Shown here: positions 1 to 6,383 of the stretch, piece after piece | How the letters are laid out: each line of letters opens with the position of its first letter | Position numbering within the stretch: position 1 is the first letter of the stretch | Origin: Acidimicrobiales bacterium | GTDB lineage: Bacteria > Actinomycetota > Acidimicrobiia > Acidimicrobiales > JABEUL01 | Direction: 5' to 3' | Assembly: GCA_027451605.1 (NCBI GenBank) | Contig: DAIDJA010000100.1 | Location: 1-6,645 of the forward strand | DNA length: 6,645 nucleotides | Program-made: the position numbers and the translations under genes | The notes under the pieces: model-generated | What the model was told of the DNA's origin: nothing | What the model saw: only the letters and a program-made list of their open reading frames with translations | The model's database searches: none

Positions 1-684
1 TGGAATCGAAGGTCTAAGGCATTTAGATACGGACCCAGTCACGTACTGGGAACACTGGCATATTGCTTGTACGAAGCACCTCAGTACAAGTCGGCTAAGT
101 ATGACCCGGAAATTAATAAATGTTTTTATACGATGGTCGGATTTGAAAATGAACATGACACTATTGCATATATTCGGGACGCTTATGATGATAGATTGCC
201 CAGACCGGCTGCGGGTACTTGGGTAAATAGTTTATGGGATCCCTCGCAGGCTCCCGCGAATCGACAGTCGGCAACAGGATGGTACTTTTTACCGAAGGCA
301 AGTGCTCTGACTTCGGCCGAATGGGATGAGGTTAGAGAAAATTATAACCGCGACTTTTATAAAACGTGGGAGCGTTATGCTCCCAATATGACGCCGGCTA
401 ATTTGATTGCCGAGAAGATCTATACGCCCGATCAAATGGAAAAAAAGAATATGATGATGGAGGGAGACTTTTCAAACGGAGAATTTGCTCCCGATCAAAT
501 GGGGCCGAATCGACCGTTCCCGGAGGCTTCTCAATACAGAACTGAAATAGAGGGGCTGTATCTCTGTGGACCGTCCGCCTACCCCGGGGGAGGGGTACAC
601 GCCGCATGCGGAACCAATGCATACAAGATTATTTCAAAAGACTTTGACCTCATGGATTCAATAGTTCCTTCGCGTGGGTATTGA
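1..684 (+). CDS. FAD-dependent phytoene-desaturase-like oxidoreductase, C-terminal part (5' truncated by window edge)
   Basis: The reading frame is open from the first base to the TGA at 682-684, giving 227 visible residues, so the TTG at 67 is an internal Leu codon and not the start. The N-terminal dinucleotide-binding fold lies outside the window. The C-terminus carries the classic closing motif of the phytoene desaturase/PYROXD2-like family (COG1233): YRTEIEGLYLCG followed by PGGGVHAACGTNA, which in relatives contacts FAD. Upstream of it is the RP..P..SQYRT stretch also typical of this family. It aligns without difficulty to the C-terminal half of the complete flavoprotein at 1225-2835 (shared APQY, VNSLxDPxxAP, YRTxIxGLY), so the two are paralogues. 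Members catalyse FAD-linked desaturation or isomerisation of hydrophobic substrates, notably carotenoids; the substrate here is unknown. An SCP2-like gene follows after 44 bases, probably in the same operon. Family certain, reaction not. Confidence 0.9.
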   Translation, partial: WNRRSKAFRYGPSHVLGTLAYCLYEAPQYKSAKYDPEINKCFYTMVGFENEHDTIAYIRDAYDDRLPRPAAGTWVNSLWDPSQAPANRQSATGWYFLPKASALTSAEWDEVRENYNRDFYKTWERYAPNMTPANLIAEKIYTPDQMEKKNMMMEGDFSNGEFAPDQMGPNRPFPEASQYRTEIEGLYLCGPSAYPGGGVHAACGTNAYKIISKDFDLMDSIVPSRGY

Positions 685-728
685 TTGGTTCGTTTTAAAA
701 GTAGGAATGTAGTCAGAAGAGAGGAAAT

Positions 729-1184
729 ATGGCCGATATATATACGCAACAGTGGTACGAAGAGGTCAAAACTGCCATCAATAATAAGGTTGCGGTTATG
801 AAGGAACTTCCGGAAGGTACTTGGCAAATCGCAATTGAGATTGTCGGCGACGGTATTTCTCCTTATGTGAGCCAAGGCGAAGAGCGTCATTTTCTTGCAG
901 CGATCGATAAGGGAACTTGCCTGTGGTATAAAGAGGTGGACCAAGGTAATACTTCCGATATTGAACCTATTAAGTTGGACTATAGATTCAGGGGAAATGC
1001 TTCTAAATTTGATGAGATTGCCGCAGGAGTTTTGGACCCAATCGATGCGGCATTAGGCGGTGAAATAAAGGTTAAAGGTGACATGAGATTTTTGCTGAGA
1101 CAGGCCGATCAGGTTCAGGCATTGCTTGAAGCGTATTCAAATGATGTTAGGACGGATTGGCCACAAGGTAGACCACCCTATTAG
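729..1184 (+). CDS. SCP2-like sterol/lipid-carrier domain protein
   Basis: This is a 151-residue soluble protein without signal peptide or membrane segment. The C-terminal half looks like an SCP2 (sterol carrier protein 2) domain: a beta-strand region ending in YRFRGNASKFDEIAAG (about residues 85-100), then LDPIDAALGGEIKVKGD (about 102-118), then a helix through LLRQADQVQALLEAY (about 122-136). The pattern 'small-residue loop, hydrophobic helix, aG.ldp..a...G.ikv.Gd' is characteristic of the family. SCP2 folds hold a hydrophobic tunnel that binds sterols, fatty acyl chains or other lipids; bacterial versions often accompany lipid-modifying enzymes. The ATG at 729 is preceded by GAGG at 721-724, four bases away. 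It lies 44 bases after one flavoprotein gene and 40 before another, so it may present a lipid substrate to one or both. Function in this operon is inferred. Confidence 0.75.
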   Translation: MADIYTQQWYEEVKTAINNKVAVMKELPEGTWQIAIEIVGDGISPYVSQGEERHFLAAIDKGTCLWYKEVDQGNTSDIEPIKLDYRFRGNASKFDEIAAGVLDPIDAALGGEIKVKGDMRFLLRQADQVQALLEAYSNDVRTDWPQGRPPY

Positions 1185-1224
1185 ATTGAGTTGCCCCTGT
1201 CAGCTGGCGTAAAGGAAAATATTA

Positions 1225-2835
1225 ATGAAAACCGATTATGACGTAATAATTATTGGAGCCGGACACAATGGCCTTACCTTGGGAGCTTATTTGGCTCGAA
1301 GCGGCCTAAGTGTTGTGGTTCTTGAAGCAAGACACGAAGAAGGCGGCGGCCTTTCCACTGAAGAATTGACCTATCCGGGTTTCTTGCATAACGTTCACGC
1401 CAATTATCATACGTTTGTGGACATGGCTCCGCCGGTTGCCGATTTAAAGATACGGGAACATGGAGTTAAGTATGTTAAGCCTGAAGTTCAAATGGCCTCC
1501 ATTTATAACGACAATACGGCACTTGTTGTATATGATGATATTGAAAAGACCGCGGCGTCAATGGCAAGGTTTTCGCAAAAGGATGCCGAGACATTTTTAA
1601 GACTGTATAAAGAGGCCCATGGTTATGTAGACCTTCTCTTGGGAACTTTAATGTTTGAACCACCCATGTCGGTGAAGGAGTTGACAAAGGCACTTTCGGT
1701 ATTTAAGGTTGGAAATCGGAGCGAATTTCTCTCCGTCAAATTGCGGAAAGAGACCATAAATCAGTTTCTGGATGAACATTTTGAAAGCCCTAAAATTAAA
1801 GCTCACTTGGCATTTCACGGAGCGGTATGCGGTTACGGTAACAATATACAAGGGCTTGCCATAGGGTTTCCGCTTCTCGTAGGTAAGATCAACAATTGGC
1901 ATCTGTCAATCGGCGGTTCCCATCGGCTGGCTCACGCACTCTGGAGGGATTTGGCAAATCATGGCGGAGTTTTGATAACCGATGCCAAAGTAGATGCCAT
2001 AGCGGTTGAAAATAAGAAGGCCGTCGGTGTAAAACTTCAGGATGGGATAGAGCTAACCGCTAATAAGTGTGTGGTCTCAACGGTTTCAGTTGAACAGACT
2101 TTCTTGGAGTTCATAGACAATTCTGCGGCAAAGGACGGAGTTTTGGATCCTGAATTTGTCAATAAGATTGAAAATGAGATCCTGCACCAGAGCTGGTCAC
2201 TTTTTAGCGTACATTTGGCAATGAATCAGGCGCCTCAATATTCAGCGGCCGAATTTGAGCCCGATGTTAACAGGGCATGGGTAGTAAACCTGGGTTATGA
2301 CTCTTTGGAGTCTCTAAATTATGACTGGGATGTCATTAGCAGGAACTCGCTTCCCGATCCCAGGCCTAATGTGGCAGTCAACTCACTTTATGATCCAACC
2401 GATGCTCCCGAAGGCCACTTTACGGGTCTCATTCGCCAGTTTGCTCCTTATCAGATTTCAAACGACGGTCCGGCGGCTTGGGATGACATAAGTGAGATCT
2501 ACGGGCAGAAGTGCATTGACTCTTGGATAAAGTTTGCGCCAAATCTAGCCGACTCATCCATCATGAAGTGGGCGACTTACAGTCCGCACGACATAACCAC
2601 GAAACTACCCAATATGGTTAAAGGCGATTGGATGATGGGTCAAATTGCCCTTTCAAATATGTTAGATCAGCGACCCACATCCGAACTCGGCAATTACAGA
2701 ACGCCGATACAAGGTCTTTATATGGCTGGCTCCACTCAGCATCCGCATGGATTCATAACATTCGGACCGGCCTATAATGCGGCATCGGTAATTGCCGAAG
2801 ATCTCGGCATTGACCGATGGTGGCGACAGGTGTGA
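1225..2835 (+). CDS. FAD-dependent phytoene-desaturase/PYROXD2-like oxidoreductase
   Basis: This is a complete 536-residue flavoprotein, a normal length for COG1233. A Rossmann dinucleotide fold starts at once: DVIIIGAGHNG (residues 6-16), with E34 at the end of the second strand (VVVLEAR) positioned for the FAD ribose, then a glycine-rich GGGLSTEE (40-47). A mid-protein segment SIGGSHRLAHAL (228-239) and VVSTVSVEQTF (283-293) match the second FAD-contact region of the family. The C-terminus has YRTPIQGLYMAGSTQHPHGF (491-510) then GPAYNAASVIAEDLG. The usual PGGGV is replaced here by PHGFI. No signal peptide or membrane helix is visible, so it is cytoplasmic or peripheral. AAAGGA at 1211-1216 supports the ATG at 1225. 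The downstream SCP2-like gene overlaps its end, implying translational coupling. The likely role is FAD-linked oxidation or isomerisation of a lipid-like substrate; the exact reaction cannot be read from sequence. Confidence 0.92.
   Translation: MKTDYDVIIIGAGHNGLTLGAYLARSGLSVVVLEARHEEGGGLSTEELTYPGFLHNVHANYHTFVDMAPPVADLKIREHGVKYVKPEVQMASIYNDNTALVVYDDIEKTAASMARFSQKDAETFLRLYKEAHGYVDLLLGTLMFEPPMSVKELTKALSVFKVGNRSEFLSVKLRKETINQFLDEHFESPKIKAHLAFHGAVCGYGNNIQGLAIGFPLLVGKINNWHLSIGGSHRLAHALWRDLANHGGVLITDAKVDAIAVENKKAVGVKLQDGIELTANKCVVSTVSVEQTFLEFIDNSAAKDGVLDPEFVNKIENEILHQSWSLFSVHLAMNQAPQYSAAEFEPDVNRAWVVNLGYDSLESLNYDWDVISRNSLPDPRPNVAVNSLYDPTDAPEGHFTGLIRQFAPYQISNDGPAAWDDISEIYGQKCIDSWIKFAPNLADSSIMKWATYSPHDITTKLPNMVKGDWMMGQIALSNMLDQRPTSELGNYRTPIQGLYMAGSTQHPHGFITFGPAYNAASVIAEDLGIDRWWRQV
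2817..2835 (+). other. Gene overlap with two candidate starts (translational coupling)
   Basis: The flavoprotein gene ends with TGA at 2833-2835. The next gene can begin at ATG 2817 (19-base overlap) or at GTG 2832, where GTGA is shared by start and stop. No convincing Shine-Dalgarno sequence precedes ATG 2817. GGTGG at 2819-2823 is a weak candidate for GTG 2832, eight bases away. Either start implies that translation of the anchored SCP2-like protein depends on ribosomes finishing the flavoprotein, favouring balanced amounts of the two. Confidence 0.6.
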
Positions 2836-3530
2836 ATTCGAATTTAAGCGTAAATTTCAAAGATGAAGAGGAAGCATCGGGTCTGGCGTATATGATCCGT
2901 GATCTACTGTTGGAAAACGTGAACTCCTTTAAGTCAAGGGCGTTAGTCATGTCAAAACTAAGAGGCTCGGTCGCCTTATATACGTCGGACAAGAATCGCG
3001 GCGTAACTCTGACTTTTGCTCGCGGTGCGGTTGAAATTCAAGACGGCGTATTACCTCAAACTCCGGTGATGGAGTCCAGCTGGAAAGTTTTCGCCGCTGT
3101 GGCCAGCGGTCTGGCTTCGCCGGTAAAGTCAGTTGTAAATAAGGACATGAAGGTCGACATTAAGCCTCCGTATTTAAGTAATACCGGCCTTGTTTTGGGG
3201 ACGGGCTTTGTTCTATCGGTACCGAAGTCTTTTTATGAAAATGACAATCCAAAAGACGCATCGGTAATTTCAAGTGCCACTCGGGATGGTTCAACTGGGT
3301 ATACTTCAACTGGGGATGGTTCATTGGCAGCTAGTAACGGAGAGCCGCGATTTAGTTTTGATAGGAAAAATCGATTGAAGATTTTTGCCGTCGTGGCAAT
3401 CTTATTTATGATTTGCATTTTGTTATTTAAATGTTTTAAATTTAGCCATATGAAACCCGCAAGTTTTTCTGATAAGAATCGTAAGCTTCGCTCAATCCAA
3501 TTTCATCGACGGCAAGAGATTGTTATCTGA
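2817..3530 (+). CDS. Divergent SCP2-like protein with C-terminal membrane anchor
   Basis: The 237-residue product has three parts. Residues about 1-138 resemble a divergent SCP2-like domain: GVTLTFARGAVEIQDG (62-77), a helix with SSWKVFAAVASGLASPVKSV (87-106), then MKVDI, matching the family pattern 'v.l.f..G.v.v..G ... sw..l..l.sG..sp'. Residues about 140-186 are a Ser/Gly/Thr/Asp-rich linker with a short internal repeat. Residues about 188-206 are a hydrophobic helix (IFAVVAILFMICILLF), followed by a basic 30-residue tail. With no N-terminal signal this looks like a tail-anchored protein whose lipid-binding domain would lie on the cytoplasmic face. The ATG at 2817 overlaps the preceding gene by 19 bases. 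The alternative GTG at 2832 forms a GTGA overlap with its stop codon and would remove five residues. Domain identity is less certain than for the SCP2 protein at 729-1184; the membrane helix is clear. Confidence 0.65.
   Translation: MVATGVNSNLSVNFKDEEEASGLAYMIRDLLLENVNSFKSRALVMSKLRGSVALYTSDKNRGVTLTFARGAVEIQDGVLPQTPVMESSWKVFAAVASGLASPVKSVVNKDMKVDIKPPYLSNTGLVLGTGFVLSVPKSFYENDNPKDASVISSATRDGSTGYTSTGDGSLAASNGEPRFSFDRKNRLKIFAVVAILFMICILLFKCFKFSHMKPASFSDKNRKLRSIQFHRRQEIVI
3279..3323 (+). repeat. Imperfect 15-base tandem repeat encoding a Ser/Thr/Gly linker
   Basis: Three 15-base periods are visible in 45 bases: a partial unit ending CGGGAT, GGTTCAACTGGGTAT (3288-3302), ACTTCAACTGGGGAT (3303-3317), and a partial GGTTCA (3318-3323). 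Because 15 is a multiple of three, the reading frame is kept and the peptide is TRD-GSTGY-TSTGD-GS. It sits between the SCP2-like domain and the membrane helix, so it probably is a flexible linker whose length can change by slippage. Confidence 0.7.
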
Positions 3531-3592
3531 AAAACATTATTTAATTCGAATTTTATTAAAAGTAATTAGCCCGATTAATTAAAGGAGCAAAG
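3531..3592 (+). promoter_or_regulatory. AT-rich spacer with palindromes before the molybdoenzyme gene
   Basis: This 62-base spacer is the longest between genes in the window. It contains a perfect palindrome AATTCGAATT (3543-3552) and an inverted repeat TAATTA (3563-3568) / TAATTA (3576-3581) with a 7-base loop, GCCCGAT. The 3' arm touches the Shine-Dalgarno sequence of the molybdoenzyme gene. The stem is AT-only and weak. I see no convincing -35/-10 pair and no GC-rich, T-tailed terminator, so the operon may read through. A role as operator or translational control element is speculative. Confidence 0.25.
3581..3587 (+). promoter_or_regulatory. Strong ribosome binding site fixing the molybdoenzyme start
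   Basis: AAAGGAG lies five bases before ATG 3593, the best Shine-Dalgarno match in the window. An in-frame TAA at 3563-3565 blocks any longer N-terminus. Together they fix the start and show that the protein has no upstream Tat signal peptide. This matters for predicting its cellular location. Confidence 0.85.
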
Positions 3593-6355
3593 ATGACCGC
3601 TGAAACTCAACCAACAGTAAGATCCAAGTTTAACGAAGACAACTACAGAATGAGGTTTAGCTGGGAAAAGGTCACTTGGTCGTCACATTGCGGTAACTGC
3701 TTAGCCAACTGTCCCTATAAGCTTTACAGCAACTCGGACAAGGCTGTTTTTGAAGAGGTTGCCGGAGTAATACCGGGTTATGACGGCATTCCCGATATGA
3801 ATCCGTTGGGATGTCAGAAGGGTGCGGTATGGCAAAAGCAATTGATTTCAGGCGATAGAGTTACCAAGCCGCTAAAAAGATCAGGCGAGCGAGGCAGCGG
3901 GAGCTTTGATGAAATAAGTTACCAAGAGGCCTATGAGACGGTAGCTGATCATATAATCGACTCAATTGAAAAATATGGCACCGATTCGGTTTTATTGGAA
4001 AGCGGAGCGGAATGCGGGGTTTTGGCGTCGGTTGCCAGAAATAAACTTGCAATGGCTATAGGGGCAATACACATTGACCCGAACTCGTCGGTAAGTGACG
4101 TTCATGCAGGGCACTGGCTTACTTTCGGTAATCTATTAGGCGGATCGTCAGCAGACGATACATTCCGGGCCGAAACTATAGTAATTTGGAACGGTAATCC
4201 CGCATTTACCAGAATCCCATTTTTTCACTACCTAACAGAAGCCAGATATAGGGGGGCCAATGTCATAACGATTGCTCCCGACTACAGTCCGTCCTGTATG
4301 CATTCGGACCTTTATGTACCCATAGCTCCGGGAACAGATTCTCAGTTTCTCTTGGGAGTTTGCAACTATATAATTCAAAACAATTTATATGATAAAGATT
4401 TTGTATCATCCCAAACCGATCTTAATTTTTTGGTTGATGTTGATACCAAAAAATTCCTTCGACAGTCTGACATTGAGGACAATGGAAAAGACGACAGATT
4501 CTATGGAATCACCGAAGCCGGAGTGACGTTGATCAGCGGTTCAAAGCTAGACTCTCCATTTGAGCCCAGTAATTTCTTTTTGGAGGCTCAATCAGAAGTC
4601 AAGCTCCTTAACGGTAAGACAACTAGGGTAACTACGGTGTTTAATTTACTTAAAGAGAGGCTTAAAGAATATAGCCCCGAATCCGTTTTTGAAATATGTC
4701 AGATCAGCGAAGACGTTTTGATCAGATTTGCCAATTTGGTTGTCGGTCATAAAACAAAAGTCTCCAACGGCTTGGGCTCCTGTAAACATTACCATGGAGA
4801 TCTGATGGAACGAAGCATGGATCTCCTGTTGGCTTTAACCGGCAACTGGGGCAAACCGGGGACCGGCCTTGATACCTATATCATTGCCTTGATCGAAGGT
4901 GAAGTTTTGTCGATGTTTAAAAGCGGTGAGGGAGTTCAGGCAGGCGAAGAAGCAATTGAGGCCATTGAGGCATTTTTAAATATGCTTCAGGAAGGAAGCG
5001 ACACAACCAGTTTGGGTAAAGCCTATATTGAACTTATGAGGATGGGCGCCCCGCTTTCCAATGTCGTGCCACCGGCATTGTTTTTCTACCACAACGGAGG
5101 ATTCAAAAAGGACTGGGATGAGAAGGCATTCGGCGATTCACCGAAGACTTTGGGTGAAGTTATAAATGAGGCAGAAAAAAACGGTTGGTGGGACGGTTTA
5201 ATTAGACCGGCTAATGACACTAAGACCAAAGTGATGTTGGTAGCCGGAACCAATATTTTAAGGAGGACCAGGGGGGGACAGCGCAACTTGCTCGAATCTC
5301 TTTATAAAGAACTGGATTTGGCCGTAACAATTGACTTTAGGATGAATACCACCGGAATGTTTTCGGATATATTTATTCCCATCTCTTGTGAAGGTGAACG
5401 TATCGAAATGCACGCCGCCAATTCACACTCATATGAGAGAACTTTTTCGGATAAGGCCTTTGATGCACCCGAAAACGTCCCAAGCGAATGGGAGGTATTT
5501 GACTCAATTGCAAAAGCCATAGCAAAGCGTGCAAGAGAACGAGGGTTAGATAACTTCACGCTAAATGCGGGGACTACCAAGACATATTCGGAAATTCGAA
5601 ATGCCCTTACGAGTCTGGATGCCAGAAGTGATGAAGCGGCCTTAGACGAGATCTTAAGGGATTCGGCTCTCACGGGGAATTTGGAGTCCGGAACGAGTCT
5701 TGCAACTCTGAAAGAAAACGGCTACGTAAGACCCATACAGTTGCCGGCGGCACTTGAGTATATAGCGGGTAATCAAATTAAACCCGACGAACCGTTTGTA
5801 GCCTATCAAAATCATCTCCTAAAAGGAGACATCTTCGAAACTCTGACAGGAAGAGCTCAGTTTTATATAGATCACGAATGGTTCATAGAAGCTAACGAGG
5901 ATTTACCATGTTATAAGCCAACTCCCAAAATGGGAGGGGACTACCCCTTTAGGGTTACCGGAGGACATCCCAGATGGTCTATTCATGCTACAAATACAAC
6001 CAATAAGATAATGTTAGAGACAACCAGAGGCAAACCGGTAGTACATATTAATCCCAAAGACGCAGAAGAACTTTCCGTTGAAGACGGTCAAAAAGTTGCC
6101 GTATTTAATGATTACGGTGAACTTTTTGTGGAAGCAAAGATTTCACCTGCGGTTCGACCAAAACAGGCAATTATATATGCGTCGTGGGAGCCACATCTAT
6201 TTGAGAATTGGAAAGATATTACATTTGTGGAGCCCGGCCCGGTTAAATGGCTTCACTTTGTGACCGGATACGGCAATTTAGTTTACACGCCAATGCAATG
6301 GCAGCCGGCTCAGTCGGATAGAGTTTACGCTGTCGGAATAAAAGGACTAAATTAG
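3593..6355 (+). CDS. Type II DMSO reductase-family molybdopterin oxidoreductase, catalytic (alpha) subunit
   Basis: This 920-residue protein has the domain order of bis-MGD (molybdopterin guanine dinucleotide) molybdoenzymes. An N-terminal [4Fe-4S] motif reads H32-x3-C36-x3-C40 ... C74 (SSHCGNCLANC, then GCQKGAVW). The first ligand is His rather than Cys, the hallmark of the type II group (NarG, EbdA, steroid C25 dehydrogenase, SerA, ClrA, DdhA). D169 (SVSDVHAG, before WLTFGN) falls where NarG Asp222 binds Mo. IVIWNGNPAFTRIP (196-209) and APGTD (245-249) belong to the cofactor-binding core. The C-terminal dinucleotide-binding domain starts near TGGHPRWSIHATN (789-801) and continues through VFNDYGE to LHFVTGYGNLVY (887-898). 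The group oxidises hydrocarbons and steroid side chains with water, oxidises dimethyl sulfide, or reduces oxyanions. The lipid-protein neighbours favour an organic substrate, by inference. Odd points: no signal peptide, and no beta subunit gene next to it. Confidence 0.92.
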   Translation: MTAETQPTVRSKFNEDNYRMRFSWEKVTWSSHCGNCLANCPYKLYSNSDKAVFEEVAGVIPGYDGIPDMNPLGCQKGAVWQKQLISGDRVTKPLKRSGERGSGSFDEISYQEAYETVADHIIDSIEKYGTDSVLLESGAECGVLASVARNKLAMAIGAIHIDPNSSVSDVHAGHWLTFGNLLGGSSADDTFRAETIVIWNGNPAFTRIPFFHYLTEARYRGANVITIAPDYSPSCMHSDLYVPIAPGTDSQFLLGVCNYIIQNNLYDKDFVSSQTDLNFLVDVDTKKFLRQSDIEDNGKDDRFYGITEAGVTLISGSKLDSPFEPSNFFLEAQSEVKLLNGKTTRVTTVFNLLKERLKEYSPESVFEICQISEDVLIRFANLVVGHKTKVSNGLGSCKHYHGDLMERSMDLLLALTGNWGKPGTGLDTYIIALIEGEVLSMFKSGEGVQAGEEAIEAIEAFLNMLQEGSDTTSLGKAYIELMRMGAPLSNVVPPALFFYHNGGFKKDWDEKAFGDSPKTLGEVINEAEKNGWWDGLIRPANDTKTKVMLVAGTNILRRTRGGQRNLLESLYKELDLAVTIDFRMNTTGMFSDIFIPISCEGERIEMHAANSHSYERTFSDKAFDAPENVPSEWEVFDSIAKAIAKRARERGLDNFTLNAGTTKTYSEIRNALTSLDARSDEAALDEILRDSALTGNLESGTSLATLKENGYVRPIQLPAALEYIAGNQIKPDEPFVAYQNHLLKGDIFETLTGRAQFYIDHEWFIEANEDLPCYKPTPKMGGDYPFRVTGGHPRWSIHATNTTNKIMLETTRGKPVVHINPKDAEELSVEDGQKVAVFNDYGELFVEAKISPAVRPKQAIIYASWEPHLFENWKDITFVEPGPVKWLHFVTGYGNLVYTPMQWQPAQSDRVYAVGIKGLN

Positions 6356-6383
6356 AGTGTATTAACTTCAAAATTTAATCTCT

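Noticed and set aside
67..69. TTG as start codon of the first gene
   Set aside because: The frame is open to base 1 and the upstream residues align with the paralogous flavoprotein (region around its HQSWSLF segment), so the gene simply continues off the left edge.
427..502. Direct repeat CCCGATCAAATGG at 427-439 and 490-502, encoding PDQM twice
   Set aside because: Both sites fall where family members often have P.D and DQ motifs, so this is more likely convergent codon use than a functional repeat.
398..944. Reverse-strand open frames opposite the first flavoprotein and the SCP2-like gene
   Set aside because: Their translations show no recognisable motif, they overlap strongly supported plus-strand genes, and they look like shadow frames.
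1475..1902. Two reverse-strand open frames within the complete flavoprotein gene
   Set aside because: They are fully inside a gene with clear family motifs and have low-complexity, unrecognisable products.
2753..3418. Reverse-strand open frames opposite the end of the second flavoprotein gene and the anchored SCP2-like gene
   Set aside because: The sense strand encodes a coupled gene with a clear membrane helix; the antisense products have no recognisable features.
5086..5673. Reverse-strand open frames within the molybdoenzyme gene, the longer about 123 codons
   Set aside because: They lie wholly within the conserved coding sequence and resemble the complement of its codon pattern, with no motif or ribosome binding site support.
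6078..6263. Small plus-strand frame inside the end of the molybdoenzyme gene
   Set aside because: It overlaps the conserved cofactor-binding domain in another frame and has no distinct motif.
6356..6383. Possible terminator between the molybdoenzyme and the response regulator
   Set aside because: The 28-base gap is AT-rich but has no stem-loop with a T tract.
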